In this document: in pieces, positions 33,241 through 42,897 of the stretch
Layout: each line of letters begins with the position of its first letter
Position numbering within the stretch: position 1 is the stretch's first letter
Assembly: GCF_023015885.1 (NCBI RefSeq)
Contig: NZ_JALKBE010000002.1
Coordinates: 124,001-188,000 of the forward strand
From: Aliiroseovarius sp. S1123
GTDB lineage: Bacteria > Pseudomonadota > Alphaproteobacteria > Rhodobacterales > Rhodobacteraceae
Length of the DNA: 64,000 nucleotides
Direction: 5' to 3'
Made by a program: the position numbers and the translations under genes
The notes under the pieces: model-generated
The model's input: only the letters and a program-made list of their open reading frames with translations
The model's database searches: none
Told to the model about the DNA's origin: nothing

Positions 33241-34001
33241 TGTCTCAAGACGATGGTAATTCCGGCGGCTCCCAAGGGGGCGGCAACAAGTATTCGAAAC
33301 GCACGCGCAAAAGCTCGGGCCGGGGTCAACGCGACCTGACCGTTAAGGTGAAAACCGCGCGCGGTCGGCGCAGTTCGTCGACCCGTTGGCTGCAGCGCCA
33401 GTTGAATGATCCCTATGTGCAACGCGCTCAGGCCGAGGGATATCGTGGTCGCGCAGCCTATAAGATCATGGAATTGGACGATAAATTCCGGTTTCTTGTG
33501 AACGGCGCGCGGGTGGTCGACCTTGGCTGTGCTCCGGGTGGCTGGGCGCAGGTCGCCGTGCCGCGGATCAACGCGTTGGGCGAAAAGTCCGGCAAGCGCA
33601 TCGGCACCTATCTGGGTGTGGATTTGCAAGAGGTCGAACCGCTGGCCGGTGCCCGGTTCGAGCAGCTGGACTTCATGGAAGACGACGCCGATCAAGTGGT
33701 GCGTGACTGGCTGGGTGGCAAGGCCGATGTGGTGATGTCTGACATGGCGGCCGCCAGTTCGGGCCACAAGCAAACCGACCACCTGCGCATCATCTCGCTA
33801 TGCGAGGCCGCAGCCTATTTCGCGTTCGACGTGCTGGACGAAGGCGGCACTTTTGTCGCCAAGGTTCTGGCAGGCGGGGCAGAAGGTGAACTTCAGAAAT
33901 TGTTGAAGACAAAGTTCAACAAGGTGATGAACGTAAAGCCGCCCTCAAGCCGCTCGGACAGCTCGGAGAAGTTCGTGGTCGCGATGGGCTTTAAGGGCTG
34001 A
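33240..34001 (+). CDS. rlmE: 23S rRNA (uridine-2552 2'-O) methyltransferase RlmE
   Basis: A 253-residue FtsJ/RrmJ methyltransferase that methylates U2552 of 23S rRNA late in 50S assembly. A Gly/Ser/Lys-rich N-terminal extension (about 55 residues) binds RNA. The core has [16 protein letters not shown], the SAM loop [13 protein letters not shown] near residues 92-104, the catalytic Asp in MSDMAA and the Lys of FVAKVL. The ending [13 protein letters not shown] is typical. Translated from the stop of the Ppx/GppA gene. Confidence 0.94.
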   Translation: MSQDDGNSGGSQGGGNKYSKRTRKSSGRGQRDLTVKVKTARGRRSSSTRWLQRQLNDPYVQRAQAEGYRGRAAYKIMELDDKFRFLVNGARVVDLGCAPGGWAQVAVPRINALGEKSGKRIGTYLGVDLQEVEPLAGARFEQLDFMEDDADQVVRDWLGGKADVVMSDMAAASSGHKQTDHLRIISLCEAAAYFAFDVLDEGGTFVAKVLAGGAEGELQKLLKTKFNKVMNVKPPSSRSDSSEKFVVAMGFKG

Positions 34002-34091
34002 TCTGCCTCAATATTGCCAATTTGAGTTTAGAGTGCGTTGCGTCAACGGCGCGCGCTGCCCTTACTCTGTCGCCTTTTGAATAGCCGCCCG

Positions 34092-34107
34092 GTGTCACAT
34101 CTGACAC
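34092..34107. promoter_or_regulatory. Inverted repeat upstream of betB
   Basis: GTGTCA-CATC-TGACAC is a perfect six-base-arm dyad, 62 bases before the betB start. It could bind a choline/betaine-responsive or other dimeric regulator. It does not look like the BetI box that I remember, and no betI is nearby. Confidence 0.35.
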
Positions 34108-34168
34108 AACCGGATCAAACTGAACTGACGCCCCGCCCGATTGCTGGGGAAAACTGGAAAGGTGCAAT

Positions 34169-35623
34169 ATGCGCGCACAACCTCAAGCCAGCCATTTCAT
34201 CAACGGCGCTTACGTGGAAGACACCGCCGGAGCCGAAATTGACGTGATCTTCCCTGCCACCGGCGAGGTCATTGCAAAACTGCATTCCGCAACGCCTGCG
34301 ATCATAGAACAGGCAATCACCTCGTCGCTGGCCGCACAGGCCGCTTGGGAAGCCATGACCGGGACCGAGCGGGGCCGCATCCTGCGTCGCGCAGCGGATA
34401 TCATCCGCGAACGCAACCACGACCTGTCGGTTCTGGAAACGTTGGACACCGGTAAACCCTATCAGGAAACCAGTGTGGCGGATGCAACCTCGGGCGCGGA
34501 TGCGCTTGAGTATTTCGGCGGTTTGGCAGGGTCTCTGACCGGCGAACACATCCAGATGCCGGACGGAGATTTCGTCTATACTCGCCGCGAAGCGCTTGGC
34601 GTGTGCGTGGGCATTGGTGCATGGAACTATCCCACCCAGATCGCCTGCTGGAAGGCGGCGCCTGCGCTGGCTTGCGGTAATACCTCGATTTTCAAGCCGT
34701 CGGAAACCACGCCGCTGTCCGCGCTGAAAGTGGCCGAGATCATGATCGAAGCCGGCGCGCCTGCGGGCATCTTCAACGTCATTCAAGGGTATGGCGATGT
34801 GGGTGCTGCGTTGGTCACCGACCCGCGCGTGGCCAAGGTGTCGCTGACCGGATCAGTGCCGACGGGCCGCAAGGTCTATGCCGCTGCTGCCGAAGGCATG
34901 AAGCATGTGACCATGGAGCTTGGTGGCAAATCTCCTATGATCGTCTTTGACGACGCGGACGTAGACAAAGCCGTGTCGGGTGCCATCTTGGGCAACTTCT
35001 ATTCCTCAGGACAGGTCTGCTCGAACGGGACACGTGTGTTCGTGCAGAAAGGCATCAAGGAAGCCTTTCTGAAACGCCTTGCCGAACGTCTGGAAAATGC
35101 GGTTATCGGTGATCCTCTGGACCCTGAAACTTCGTTCGGGCCGATGGTTAGCGAAGGGCAGTTGAACATCGTCATGCACTATATCGAGAAGGGCAAGGAA
35201 GAGGGCGCGCGTCTGGTCTATGGCGGAACGCGGATCGAGGGCGACGGCTTCTATCTGCAGCCCACCGTCTTTGCTGATGTGACTGACGACATGACCATCG
35301 CGCGCGAGGAAATCTTCGGCCCCGTTATGTCTGTTCTGGATTTCGAGGACGAGGCCGAGGTCATGGCTCGCGCCAATGACACCGAGTTCGGTCTGGCTGC
35401 CGGCGTCTTCACCAACGACCTGACCCGCGCCCACCGCGTGGTTGCCGGGTTCGAGGCAGGCACCTGCTATATCAACACCTATAACGACGCGCCGGTCGAA
35501 GCGCCGTTCGGCGGCTCGAAAGCCTCGGGTGTGGGGCGTGAAAACTCGAAAGCGGCGATCGAACATTATTCCGAGCTGAAGACGGTCTATGTCCGCCTCA
35601 GCGATCTGGAAGCACCGTTCTAA
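34169..35623 (+). CDS. betB: Betaine-aldehyde dehydrogenase
   Basis: A 484-residue NAD(P)-dependent aldehyde dehydrogenase. N-terminal [19 protein letters not shown] is typical of BetB. The cofactor loop is SLTGSVPTG, the general-base Glu is in MELGGKSP near residue 253 and the nucleophile is the Cys of [14 protein letters not shown] near 288. [13 protein letters not shown] follows near 383. It turns betaine aldehyde into glycine betaine for osmoprotection or as a carbon/nitrogen source. Choline dehydrogenase and BetI are not in the window, so betB stands alone here. A strong shared terminator follows. Confidence 0.9.
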   Translation: MRAQPQASHFINGAYVEDTAGAEIDVIFPATGEVIAKLHSATPAIIEQAITSSLAAQAAWEAMTGTERGRILRRAADIIRERNHDLSVLETLDTGKPYQETSVADATSGADALEYFGGLAGSLTGEHIQMPDGDFVYTRREALGVCVGIGAWNYPTQIACWKAAPALACGNTSIFKPSETTPLSALKVAEIMIEAGAPAGIFNVIQGYGDVGAALVTDPRVAKVSLTGSVPTGRKVYAAAAEGMKHVTMELGGKSPMIVFDDADVDKAVSGAILGNFYSSGQVCSNGTRVFVQKGIKEAFLKRLAERLENAVIGDPLDPETSFGPMVSEGQLNIVMHYIEKGKEEGARLVYGGTRIEGDGFYLQPTVFADVTDDMTIAREEIFGPVMSVLDFEDEAEVMARANDTEFGLAAGVFTNDLTRAHRVVAGFEAGTCYINTYNDAPVEAPFGGSKASGVGRENSKAAIEHYSELKTVYVRLSDLEAPF

Positions 35624-35641
35624 GTCTTTCTGCATAAACGA

Positions 35642-35684
35642 AAATAAAGCCGCCCAACCACATGGCTTAGGCGGCTTTATTTGT
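35642..35684. terminator. Bidirectional terminator between betB and the MFS gene
   Basis: A perfect 13-base-pair stem (35642-35654 with 35670-35682), with A/T at the outer ends on both sides, placed between two convergent genes. Acts for betB on + and the exporter gene on -. Confidence 0.88.
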
Positions 35685-35685
35685 T

Positions 35686-36897
35686 TTAATGGTCGTTCTT
35701 GCGATCAAACTGCATCAGCGCCAGCGCTAGGCCAGAACAGATCGTGACACCCGTCATCAGGGGAAGGGGCGTGCCGTTGAAGGCCAGCCCGATGGGCGCG
35801 GCAATTGCCATCGCAGCTACCGTCGGAAGCGCGCCAATAAGTGCGCTGGCGGTCCCGGCAACATGTCCAAGAGGTTGAATGGCCAGCGCGTTCAAGTTGC
35901 CGAAGCTTAGCCCGTTCAGGAAGAACAGGGTCGTGGCCCAGAGGCAGAAGATGACCAGTGCACCATGTCCTTGCGGCTCGTACACGCACCAGAAGGTCAG
36001 GGTTAGACCTGCCAGAACCGTCTGCGTGGCAAAGCCCGCTTGCGCCAAGCGGCGCATCCCAATCCGCATCACCAGCCGCGCGTTCAGAAGGCCTGAAGCC
36101 GCCGAGAAAACGGTAATGAGTGCGAAATAGACGGGCCACTTCGTACCTGCGCCCAACACGTCGACAAAAATCTGCTGTGCGGAGCTGATGAAGGCGATCA
36201 ATTGGGCGAACGCAAAGGTGATCACGCCCATATACAGCAGCGTGACGCGGCTTTTCATAACGATTGTAAAGGCTTCCAGTGTCGGTCGCGGAGATAGCGG
36301 GCGACGGCGTTCTGGCGCCAGTGTTTCGGGCTGGCGCAGAAGGAACCATGTCAGAATGGCGATGGCCAACAGAATATAGGTGGTGAACATATGCCGCCAG
36401 CCAAAGCCCAGAACCACCCATTGTCCGATCAACGGCGCGACGGCTGGGACGAGGACGAAGAAGGTAAAGGCCATCGAGTTGACCCGCGCCATCTGCCGCC
36501 CTTCATAGAGATCGCGGGTCATTGCCATACCACAGGTGCGCGGGCCAGCGGCGCCCATTCCTTGGATAAAGCGCCAAAACAAAAGAGCCTCGAGCGATTG
36601 TGCCCAGAGGGCTGCGAAGGCCGCGGCCATGTAAAGCAGCATGCCCAGTGCCAGAGAACACCGTCGCCCGATCGAGTCAGACAAGGGGCCGAAGATCAGT
36701 TGCCCTGCGCCTGCTCCGATCACAAAGGAACTGATCAGAAGTTGTGCGCGGTTTACATCTTCAGGGACCAGCAACGAGGCGATTTCGGGCAAGGCTGGCA
36801 GGATCGAGTCAATCGAGAACGCCACCATCGAAAACAGGGCCGCCATCAGCAGCACGTATTCCCGCAAGCGCAATGGCTCGACTGGAGGGTTCCTCAT
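35686..36897 (-). CDS. Bcr/CflA-family MFS drug exporter
   Basis: A protein of about 403 residues with 12 predicted helices. The family signatures are FSIDSILPALPEIA near residue 30, GPLSDSIGRRCSLALGM (MFS loop 2-3) near 73-90, and FIQGMGAAGPRTCGMAMTRDLYEGRQMARVN near 110 in parts. It probably exports drugs or metabolites such as sulfonamides or cysteine. A GTG at 36906 would overlap the stop of the upstream DsbA gene (GTGA), while ATG 36897 has GAGG just before it; the ATG is used, but the GTG is possible. Forms an operon with the FrnE-type gene. Confidence 0.88.
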   Translation of the reverse strand: MRNPPVEPLRLREYVLLMAALFSMVAFSIDSILPALPEIASLLVPEDVNRAQLLISSFVIGAGAGQLIFGPLSDSIGRRCSLALGMLLYMAAAFAALWAQSLEALLFWRFIQGMGAAGPRTCGMAMTRDLYEGRQMARVNSMAFTFFVLVPAVAPLIGQWVVLGFGWRHMFTTYILLAIAILTWFLLRQPETLAPERRRPLSPRPTLEAFTIVMKSRVTLLYMGVITFAFAQLIAFISSAQQIFVDVLGAGTKWPVYFALITVFSAASGLLNARLVMRIGMRRLAQAGFATQTVLAGLTLTFWCVYEPQGHGALVIFCLWATTLFFLNGLSFGNLNALAIQPLGHVAGTASALIGALPTVAAMAIAAPIGLAFNGTPLPLMTGVTICSGLALALMQFDRKNDH

Positions 36898-36902
36898 GAT
36901 CC

Positions 36903-37571
36903 TCACTGAAGAGGCGTTCCACTCTGAACGTCATCAGCATCCAACTGGGCTGTGATGTCGTCAATGATTTGTTGCCACAGCTTGATGGGTTGCGCGCCGG
37001 GCACCACGTGCTGGTTTGCGATCAGGAAGGTCGGGACCGAATTTACGCCTTTGCTGCGTGCGTCCATATCGCGGGCCAGAAGGTCGCTGGCATCGGCGGA
37101 CGAGGCCAGCAGGCGCGCGACCATCTCGCCATCCATTCCTGCACTTGCAGCGACGTCGCACAGTACGTTGATTTCGCCAAGATCGCGACCTTCCACGAAA
37201 TAGGCACGGAACAGGCGATCGACCACGGCGTTCTGCTTGCCCTCAAGCCCCGCCCAATGGATCACGCGATGCGCGTTCATCGTGTTCGGCGTGCGCTTGA
37301 TGGCTTCCAGATTGATCTCGACACCCGAGGCGGCGGCTTCTTCGATCACTGGCATATAGGCTTTCACGGCTTTTTGCTGGCCGCCAAATTTGGTTTCCAG
37401 ATAGGTGCGACGATCCATGCCTTCGGGCGGCATTTCAGGGTTCAGCTGAAAAGGATGCCACTGCACCTGAAACGGGTGGTCAGGGCGGGATTCCAATGCA
37501 AAATCTAATCTCGCTTTTCCGATGTAGCACCATGGGCAAATCGGATCAGAGAAAATGTCCAAACGGATCAT
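36903..37571 (-). CDS. FrnE-like DsbA-family oxidoreductase
   Basis: A 222-residue thioredoxin-fold protein with active site DPICPWCYIGK at residues 10-20 and no signal peptide, so cytoplasmic. The FrnE/2-hydroxychromene-isomerase-like helical insert carries VQWHPFQLNPEMPPEGMDRR near 35-54. The late VPTFLIANQHVVPGAQP segment has the cis-Pro. FrnE proteins act as disulfide isomerases in oxidative stress or polyketide pathways; the substrate here is unknown. It is upstream of the MFS gene in the same operon. Confidence 0.87.
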   Translation of the reverse strand: MIRLDIFSDPICPWCYIGKARLDFALESRPDHPFQVQWHPFQLNPEMPPEGMDRRTYLETKFGGQQKAVKAYMPVIEEAAASGVEINLEAIKRTPNTMNAHRVIHWAGLEGKQNAVVDRLFRAYFVEGRDLGEINVLCDVAASAGMDGEMVARLLASSADASDLLARDMDARSKGVNSVPTFLIANQHVVPGAQPIKLWQQIIDDITAQLDADDVQSGTPLQ

Positions 37572-37625
37572 ATGGTACTCCTACAGAGGTAAGCTCTATC
37601 TGGGATTGATAGGTTTGGGAAGAGG

Positions 37626-39173
37626 TCACGTGACTTCATCGCCGCGCGCATCAACCGACAGGCGTAAAGCTGCTCGTGACAGTTTATTATTCGTGGATCG
37701 CGGCAGGCTGTCGATGGGCCGAAACAGCCGCGGGCATTTGTAGTGGGCCAGATGGGCATGGGCATGTCGTGATAGCTCGTCGTCGGATATCGGGGCTTTC
37801 GTAGGGATATAGAAGCACCCGATCACAGATGCATCCGCCTTCACGGAAACTTCAACGCAAGCGGCTTCGCTGATGCTGGGATGTTGGGCCATGACGGATT
37901 CGACCTCGATCGGGGATACGCGATAGCCGCCCGCATTCATGATGTCGTCAGACCGCCCTTCATAGCTGAACGCGCCGGTTTCGGACATCGAGGCGCTGTC
38001 GCCGGTCAGAAACCAGTCGCCCAGAAACTTCACGGCGGTTGCGTCGGGCGCGTTCAGGTATTCCAGCATCAAGCCGGGGTCGCTGCGGTGGATGGCAAGC
38101 GTGCCTGCGGTGCCCAAGGGAACGGGCGTGCCGTCTGCGTCAACCACGGCCAAATGCCGCCCTGCCTGTCCAAAGCCCAGCGCGCCGTCTGGCGCAGGCC
38201 GTGTGGGCGAGCCAGAGATGAAGGTCGAGCATTCAGACATTCCGAACGCCTCGTGAATGGGGGTGCACGTCTGATCTACCCATCGTGCGCGCGTGACGTC
38301 AGGAAGTTTTTCGCCTGCAGACAGACCGTGGCGCAGGTTGGGTAGCGCGGGAAGGTCGTTTTTCAGCATCTGTCGATAGACGCCGGGGGCCGCAGCAAAG
38401 ATGCTGACGTGTTCGCGGCTGAGCAGCGCAGACAGGTCGTCAGGCGTGCTGCCCGCCGCCGGGATCAGCGCCGTTGCGCCGACAGACCACGGGTCCATCA
38501 ACCCGGTACCCAGTGTATAGGTCCAGTTGAAGGCGCCTGCGTGCATCACGCGGTCGGCTTCGGTGATCCCATACCACCCGTCCCACATCATCTGCCGCGC
38601 CCAGATCGCGCGGTGAGCGTGCAGTACGGCACGCGCTTGGCCTGAGGTGCCAGAGGTGAAGATGATATAGGCGGGCCGTTCTGGGCTACCTTGGTGATAG
38701 GCGGCCGGTGGCAGATCGGTGAAGCCGTGCAGGATCTCGGTATCAATCGCATTGCATTGCGCAGGATCAGGCAGGGCGATACCGGGATCGGCGATGATCA
38801 GCGCAGGTGCGACCAGATCGGTCATGCGCGTGATTTCGGACGTGGTTAGCTGAGACGAGCTTGGGATCGGCACCAGACCGGCGGCAATGGCCCCCAGAAA
38901 GCCCAGCGGGAAGTCTACGGTGTTGCCAAGGCGAAGCAGTACGCGCTCTCCGGGTTGCAGGCCTTGGTTCAGAAGCCCTGTCGCGACACCCCGCACAGCG
39001 CGCTCTAACTGTGCATAAGTCCAATGCGTGTTTGGTGCGTCGCAGGTCGTTACAATTTCTAACGCTGTCTTGTCGTACAGACGCTCTGCGTGCTGCAGCA
39101 CGTACTCTGCCATATTGAAGGGCGATGGCGCTTGTGCAAGCGGAGAGGAGGGCGTGAGTTCCGAGATCATCAT
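37626..39173 (-). CDS. AMP-dependent acyl-CoA synthetase (benzoate-CoA ligase-like)
   Basis: A protein of about 515 residues of the ANL superfamily. The adenylate loop IIFTSGTSGQARAVLHAH is near residue 165, the A5 block EAFGMSECSTFISG near 300, the hinge YEGRSDDIMNAGGYRVSPIEVE near 400-420 in parts, and the terminal A10 lysine in STNNKLSRAAL. It activates a carboxylic acid to its CoA thioester; the closest family memory is benzoate/2-aminobenzoate-type ligases. Two adjacent ATGs (39173, 39170) can start it; a further upstream ATG at 39197 is unlikely. It is divergent from an XRE-cupin regulator, which probably controls it. Confidence 0.85.
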   Translation of the reverse strand: MMISELTPSSPLAQAPSPFNMAEYVLQHAERLYDKTALEIVTTCDAPNTHWTYAQLERAVRGVATGLLNQGLQPGERVLLRLGNTVDFPLGFLGAIAAGLVPIPSSSQLTTSEITRMTDLVAPALIIADPGIALPDPAQCNAIDTEILHGFTDLPPAAYHQGSPERPAYIIFTSGTSGQARAVLHAHRAIWARQMMWDGWYGITEADRVMHAGAFNWTYTLGTGLMDPWSVGATALIPAAGSTPDDLSALLSREHVSIFAAAPGVYRQMLKNDLPALPNLRHGLSAGEKLPDVTRARWVDQTCTPIHEAFGMSECSTFISGSPTRPAPDGALGFGQAGRHLAVVDADGTPVPLGTAGTLAIHRSDPGLMLEYLNAPDATAVKFLGDWFLTGDSASMSETGAFSYEGRSDDIMNAGGYRVSPIEVESVMAQHPSISEAACVEVSVKADASVIGCFYIPTKAPISDDELSRHAHAHLAHYKCPRLFRPIDSLPRSTNNKLSRAALRLSVDARGDEVT

Positions 39174-39198
39174 CCTGATGTGCCAAGGGATGGCCACA

Positions 39199-39221
39199 GA
39201 TGCAACCCGCGTGGTTGCATC
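39199..39221. promoter_or_regulatory. Perfect inverted repeat in the acyl-CoA synthetase/regulator gap
   Basis: GATGCAACC-CGCGT-GGTTGCATC, nine-base arms with a five-base spacer, lies in the 75-base gap between the two divergent genes, 26 bases from one start and 28 from the other. The XRE-cupin protein encoded at 39249 is the obvious candidate to bind it and control both genes. Confidence 0.6.
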
Positions 39222-39248
39222 ATCGCAGATTGTCTGTATTCAAGGGGC

Positions 39249-39875
39249 ATGACCAAAGCCAACCCACCCAGCCTGATCAAGCTTGCCCGTGAAACCGGGG
39301 AAGATTTGCCCGATCCCAGCCCGCTGAATCTGGGCGAGCGTGTGCGCGAGCTGCGCAAATCACGCGGTTGGACGCTGGAGCAGGCCGCGGGGCAGGCGGG
39401 TCTTGCACGCTCGACCCTGTCGAAGATCGAGAACGGCCAGATGTCGCCTACTTATGAGGCGCTGAAAAAGCTTGCCGTTGGGCTTGAGATCACCGTGCCG
39501 CAGCTGTTCACCGCGCCCAAATCGGCGCAGGTGTCTGGCCGGATGGCGGTGACCAAGTCGGGAGAGGGCGCATCGCACCCCACCACAACCTATGAACACG
39601 AGATGCTGGCAGGCGCGCTGACCAAGAAGTCCATGCTGCCTTACCGCGCCCGCGTCCGTGCCCGCTCGTTCGACGAATTTGACGGCTGGGTCCGCCATGA
39701 TGGCGAAGAATTCCTTTATGTCCTGACGGGCGCCGTACGTCTGATCACCGAGTTCTATGAACCGGTCGAGATGCGTCGCGGCGACAGCGCCTATTACGAT
39801 GCCTCGATGGGGCATAACGTAATTTCGGTCAGTGAAGAGGACGCGTTGATCCTGTGGGTGACCTCGCTGACCTAG
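39249..39875 (+). CDS. XRE-family transcriptional regulator with cupin domain
   Basis: A 208-residue regulator. The HTH domain at about residues 27-82 contains LGERVRELRKSRGWTLEQAAGQAGLARSTLSKIENGQMSPTY (shown in overlapping parts). A cupin sensor at about 135-205 ends with the barrel strand EDALILWVTSL. Such proteins sense small carboxylates or CoA-related molecules and control adjacent catabolic genes. ATG 39249 is used because the open frame's upstream 53 codons overlap the divergent gene. The perfect dyad at 39199-39221 is its likely operator. Confidence 0.88.
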   Translation: MTKANPPSLIKLARETGEDLPDPSPLNLGERVRELRKSRGWTLEQAAGQAGLARSTLSKIENGQMSPTYEALKKLAVGLEITVPQLFTAPKSAQVSGRMAVTKSGEGASHPTTTYEHEMLAGALTKKSMLPYRARVRARSFDEFDGWVRHDGEEFLYVLTGAVRLITEFYEPVEMRRGDSAYYDASMGHNVISVSEEDALILWVTSLT

Positions 39876-39878
39876 GGG

Positions 39879-40898
39879 TCAAGCGTTCGGAAACCAATGG
39901 CGCGTGCGGTTTGCGAAAGCGACCAGCGACAGCATCACGGGCACCTCGACCAGCACGCCGACGACAGTCGCCAGCGCAGCACCCGAGTTCAGGCCGAAAA
40001 GCGAAATCGCCACAGCCACTGCCAGTTCAAAGAAATTCGACGTGCCGATCATGCAGGCAGGCGCTGCGATGTTGTGCGGCAGTTTCATCGCCTTCGCCGC
40101 GCCATAGGCGATGGCGAAGATCCCATAGGTTTGGATCAGAAGCGGCACGGCGATCAGGACAATCGCCAGCGGTTTGGCCAGAATGGTCTGCGCCTGAAAG
40201 CCAAAGAGCAGCACGACAGTGGCCAGCAGCCCGACCACGGACCAAGGTTTCAGGCGAGCCAAGAAGCCATCCAGTGCGGCCGGTCCCTTCTTGACCAAAC
40301 GTGCTCGAGTCACAATGCCTGCTGCCAGCGGAAGGACAACGTAGAGGATCACCGAGAGCAGCAGCGTCTCCCACGGGACGGTGACGTCTGAGATGCCCAG
40401 CAGGAACGCCGCGATAGGGGCGAAGGCGAAGATCATGATCACGTCATTCACACTGACCTGCACCAGCGTATAGGCCGGATCGCCCTTGGTCAGTTGGCTC
40501 CAGACAAAAACCATGGCCGTACACGGCGCCACGCCCAGAAGGATCATGCCCGCGATATATTCATTGGCGGTTTCGGGTTCGACAAGCCCCGCAAAGATGA
40601 CCCGAAAGAACAGCCAGCCAAGTGCCGCCATGGTGAAGGGCTTGATCAGCCAGTTGATCACCAGCGTCAGCACCAGCCCCTTGGGGCGACGACCTATGTC
40701 TTTGATCGAGGCGAAATCGACCTGCACCATCATCGGATAGATCATGACCCAGATCAGCACGGCGACCACAAGGTTCACCTTGGAAATCTCAAGTGCTGCG
40801 ATGGTTTGGAAAAGACCGGGCATCAGGTTGCCCAGAAGAACGCCCGCAATGATGCACAAAGCTACCCAGACGGACAGAAAACGTTCGAAAATACCCAT
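39879..40898 (-). CDS. acr3: Acr3-family arsenite efflux transporter
   Basis: A 339-residue, ten-helix inner-membrane protein. [20 protein letters not shown] at the N-terminus, [21 protein letters not shown] in the second loop and the conserved cysteine in [15 protein letters not shown] near residue 140 are diagnostic for Acr3. It exports arsenite using the proton gradient. No arsR, arsC or arsH is adjacent, so this looks like a stand-alone copy. It converges on the XRE-cupin gene, leaving only 3 bases between stops. Confidence 0.92.
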   Translation of the reverse strand: MGIFERFLSVWVALCIIAGVLLGNLMPGLFQTIAALEISKVNLVVAVLIWVMIYPMMVQVDFASIKDIGRRPKGLVLTLVINWLIKPFTMAALGWLFFRVIFAGLVEPETANEYIAGMILLGVAPCTAMVFVWSQLTKGDPAYTLVQVSVNDVIMIFAFAPIAAFLLGISDVTVPWETLLLSVILYVVLPLAAGIVTRARLVKKGPAALDGFLARLKPWSVVGLLATVVLLFGFQAQTILAKPLAIVLIAVPLLIQTYGIFAIAYGAAKAMKLPHNIAAPACMIGTSNFFELAVAVAISLFGLNSGAALATVVGVLVEVPVMLSLVAFANRTRHWFPNA

Positions 40899-40964
40899 GA
40901 GACCTCCGGGCGGCAGGTGATCGTGTTACGCGATGCCTAAATGCCGCCCGAAGTCAGTTCAAGC

Positions 40965-42785
40965 TTATTTCTGATACCACCAGATTTCCGGCTGGAAGCC
41001 CAGATAGTCGCCATACATCGGGATGCGCGCGGGGAAGTGCAGCTCTTTCGCGTGGGCAACGTGCGACAGCTCGCTATAGCCCAGCGGAATGACGAAACGG
41101 CTGGCGGTCAGGACGCGGTCCAGGGCCTTTACGGCAGCGCGGAAGCCGTCCTGATCTTCAGCCGTCAGCATGGCATCGATCAGCGCATCGATGGCGGGGT
41201 TCTTCACGCCCATCCAGTTGCGCGAGCCTTCCGTGTCCGCACTGTCGCCACCCCAGTAAAGCTTCTGTTCGTTGCCCGGAGACAGCGACAGACCGCGCCA
41301 GTAATAGGCCATGTCGAAATCAAATGCGGTGGTGCGTTCCTTGTATTGTGCGGAATCGACCGAGGTTATGGTCGGCGTGATCCCCAGACGCGACAGAGCG
41401 GCCGAGAAGATCTCGATTTCCTGCCGGTTCTCATCGGCACCGGATTTCAGCAAGATCTCGAAGGTGAAGGGCTGGCCCGCGTCGTTTTTCATCACGCCAT
41501 CCTGCACGGTCCAACCTGCATCTTCCATCAGGCCCATCGCGGTGCGGATGCCCGCGCGGTTGCGCTCGGACCCGTCCGAGGCGGGCAGGCTGTAGCCTTC
41601 AATCGCACCGGGAGGAATATCACCAGCCAGCCCGTCCAGCAGGGCACGCACCTTGCCTTGTGCTTCCTCTCCTGGCGCCATGCCCAAAACCGAGTTGTGG
41701 AAATAGGACTGGATGCGGCGCTTGGTGTTGCCGTGGATGGTCTGGTTGATGAATTCGAAGTTGAACGCATGGATCATCGCATCGCGGACCCGAATGTCCT
41801 GAAACGCCGGGCGGCGCGTGTTCATCACATAGCCCTTGATGCCGGTCGGGCGTTGGTGCGGGATGTCCGACAGAACGATGTCGCCTGACTGCACGGCGGG
41901 GAAGTCGAACTGCGTGGCCCATTTATGTGCGTTGGTTTCGCGGTGGGTGTTGGACTCGCCCGCTTTGAAGGCCTCAAACGTCACGCCGCCATCGCCATAG
42001 TAGTCAAATCGGATTTCATCCAGATTGGCTTGACCCTTCATGAAGGGCACATCCTTGCCCCAGTAATCGGGGTTGCGCTTCAGGGTCAGATAGCGGCCGG
42101 GCTCGAAATCGCCAATCACGTAGGGCCCCGAGGTGATGGGCAGCACGTCCACGCCGGACTCGTCGAAATTCGCGGCTTCCCATTGGGCCTTCTGCAGGAT
42201 GGGACGCATGCCCAAGATCAGGGGCAGCTCGCGGTCTTCGGTGTTGAAGGTGAACTTGATCGAGCGCGGGCCGGTTTGCTCCATCGTTTCGATCTTGTTC
42301 CATGCACCGTGATAGCGCGGGTGCCCCTTTGTGCCGAGCGTTTCGTAGGACCACATCACGTCTTCCACGGTGACGGGGGTGCCGTCGGAAAACGCAGCTT
42401 CTTCGCGCAGCGTGAATTCGACCCAAGTGCGGTCGTCATCGGTTTCGACGGTCTCGGCCAGAAGGCCATAGAGCGTGAAGGGTTCGTCATAGCTGCGGCC
42501 CATCAGGCTTTCGGCCAGCATGAAACGCAGCTGCCACGGTGTGCTACCTTTGCGGATATAGGGATGCAGGCTGTCGAAGCTTCCGGCCTCGGCAAAAACG
42601 ATCCGGCCCCCTTTGGGTGCGTCGGGATTTACATGGGGCAATGCGGTGAAATCGGCGGGCAGGGCGGGGTCGCCATACATGGCTATGCCATGCTGCGGCT
42701 CTGCATGTGCTGCCAGCACCGTGGACAGTGTCACAACGCCCGTTGCGATCATCCCGCGAAGCTTCCGTGTCATATTAGTTCTCAT
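40965..42785 (-). CDS. YejA-like ABC transporter substrate-binding protein (family 5)
   Basis: A protein of about 606 residues with a signal peptide (MTRKLRGMIATGVVTL onward, cut near HA). The mature start HGIAMYGDPALPADFTALPHVNPDAP (in parts) matches the YejA subgroup of oligopeptide/microcin-C binding proteins. Later blocks FSDGTPVTVEDVMWSYETL and the C-terminal LGYSELSHVAHAKELHFP follow the SBP_bac_5 plan. It binds peptides or related solutes in the periplasm. No permease or ATPase genes are adjacent, so the transporter partner is elsewhere. ATG 42785, with AAGGA upstream, is used; an internal ATG at 42773 is possible. Confidence 0.87.
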   Translation of the reverse strand: MRTNMTRKLRGMIATGVVTLSTVLAAHAEPQHGIAMYGDPALPADFTALPHVNPDAPKGGRIVFAEAGSFDSLHPYIRKGSTPWQLRFMLAESLMGRSYDEPFTLYGLLAETVETDDDRTWVEFTLREEAAFSDGTPVTVEDVMWSYETLGTKGHPRYHGAWNKIETMEQTGPRSIKFTFNTEDRELPLILGMRPILQKAQWEAANFDESGVDVLPITSGPYVIGDFEPGRYLTLKRNPDYWGKDVPFMKGQANLDEIRFDYYGDGGVTFEAFKAGESNTHRETNAHKWATQFDFPAVQSGDIVLSDIPHQRPTGIKGYVMNTRRPAFQDIRVRDAMIHAFNFEFINQTIHGNTKRRIQSYFHNSVLGMAPGEEAQGKVRALLDGLAGDIPPGAIEGYSLPASDGSERNRAGIRTAMGLMEDAGWTVQDGVMKNDAGQPFTFEILLKSGADENRQEIEIFSAALSRLGITPTITSVDSAQYKERTTAFDFDMAYYWRGLSLSPGNEQKLYWGGDSADTEGSRNWMGVKNPAIDALIDAMLTAEDQDGFRAAVKALDRVLTASRFVIPLGYSELSHVAHAKELHFPARIPMYGDYLGFQPEIWWYQK

Positions 42786-42862
42786 TGCGAAACAATCCTT
42801 CACATCCCTGATTTATCTGGTGAAACACTAGAGGTGGAAATCCGCCTTTTCAAACTTTTAGC

Positions 42863-42891
42863 TTGGATAAAGGCGTCTAACCGCTTATAAA
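42863..42891 (+). promoter_or_regulatory. Promoter-like element before the candidate small RNA
   Basis: TTGGAT at 42863-42868 and TATAAA at 42886-42891 are spaced by 17 bases. The -10 fits well, the -35 only in part. It points rightward into a region without a protein gene that ends in a strong terminator. Confidence 0.4.
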
Positions 42892-42897
42892 GAATGC

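Noticed and set aside
33240-34001. Possible frameshift or fusion between the Ppx/GppA gene and rlmE
   Set aside because: The TGATG overlap is a normal coupled junction; both proteins are full length.
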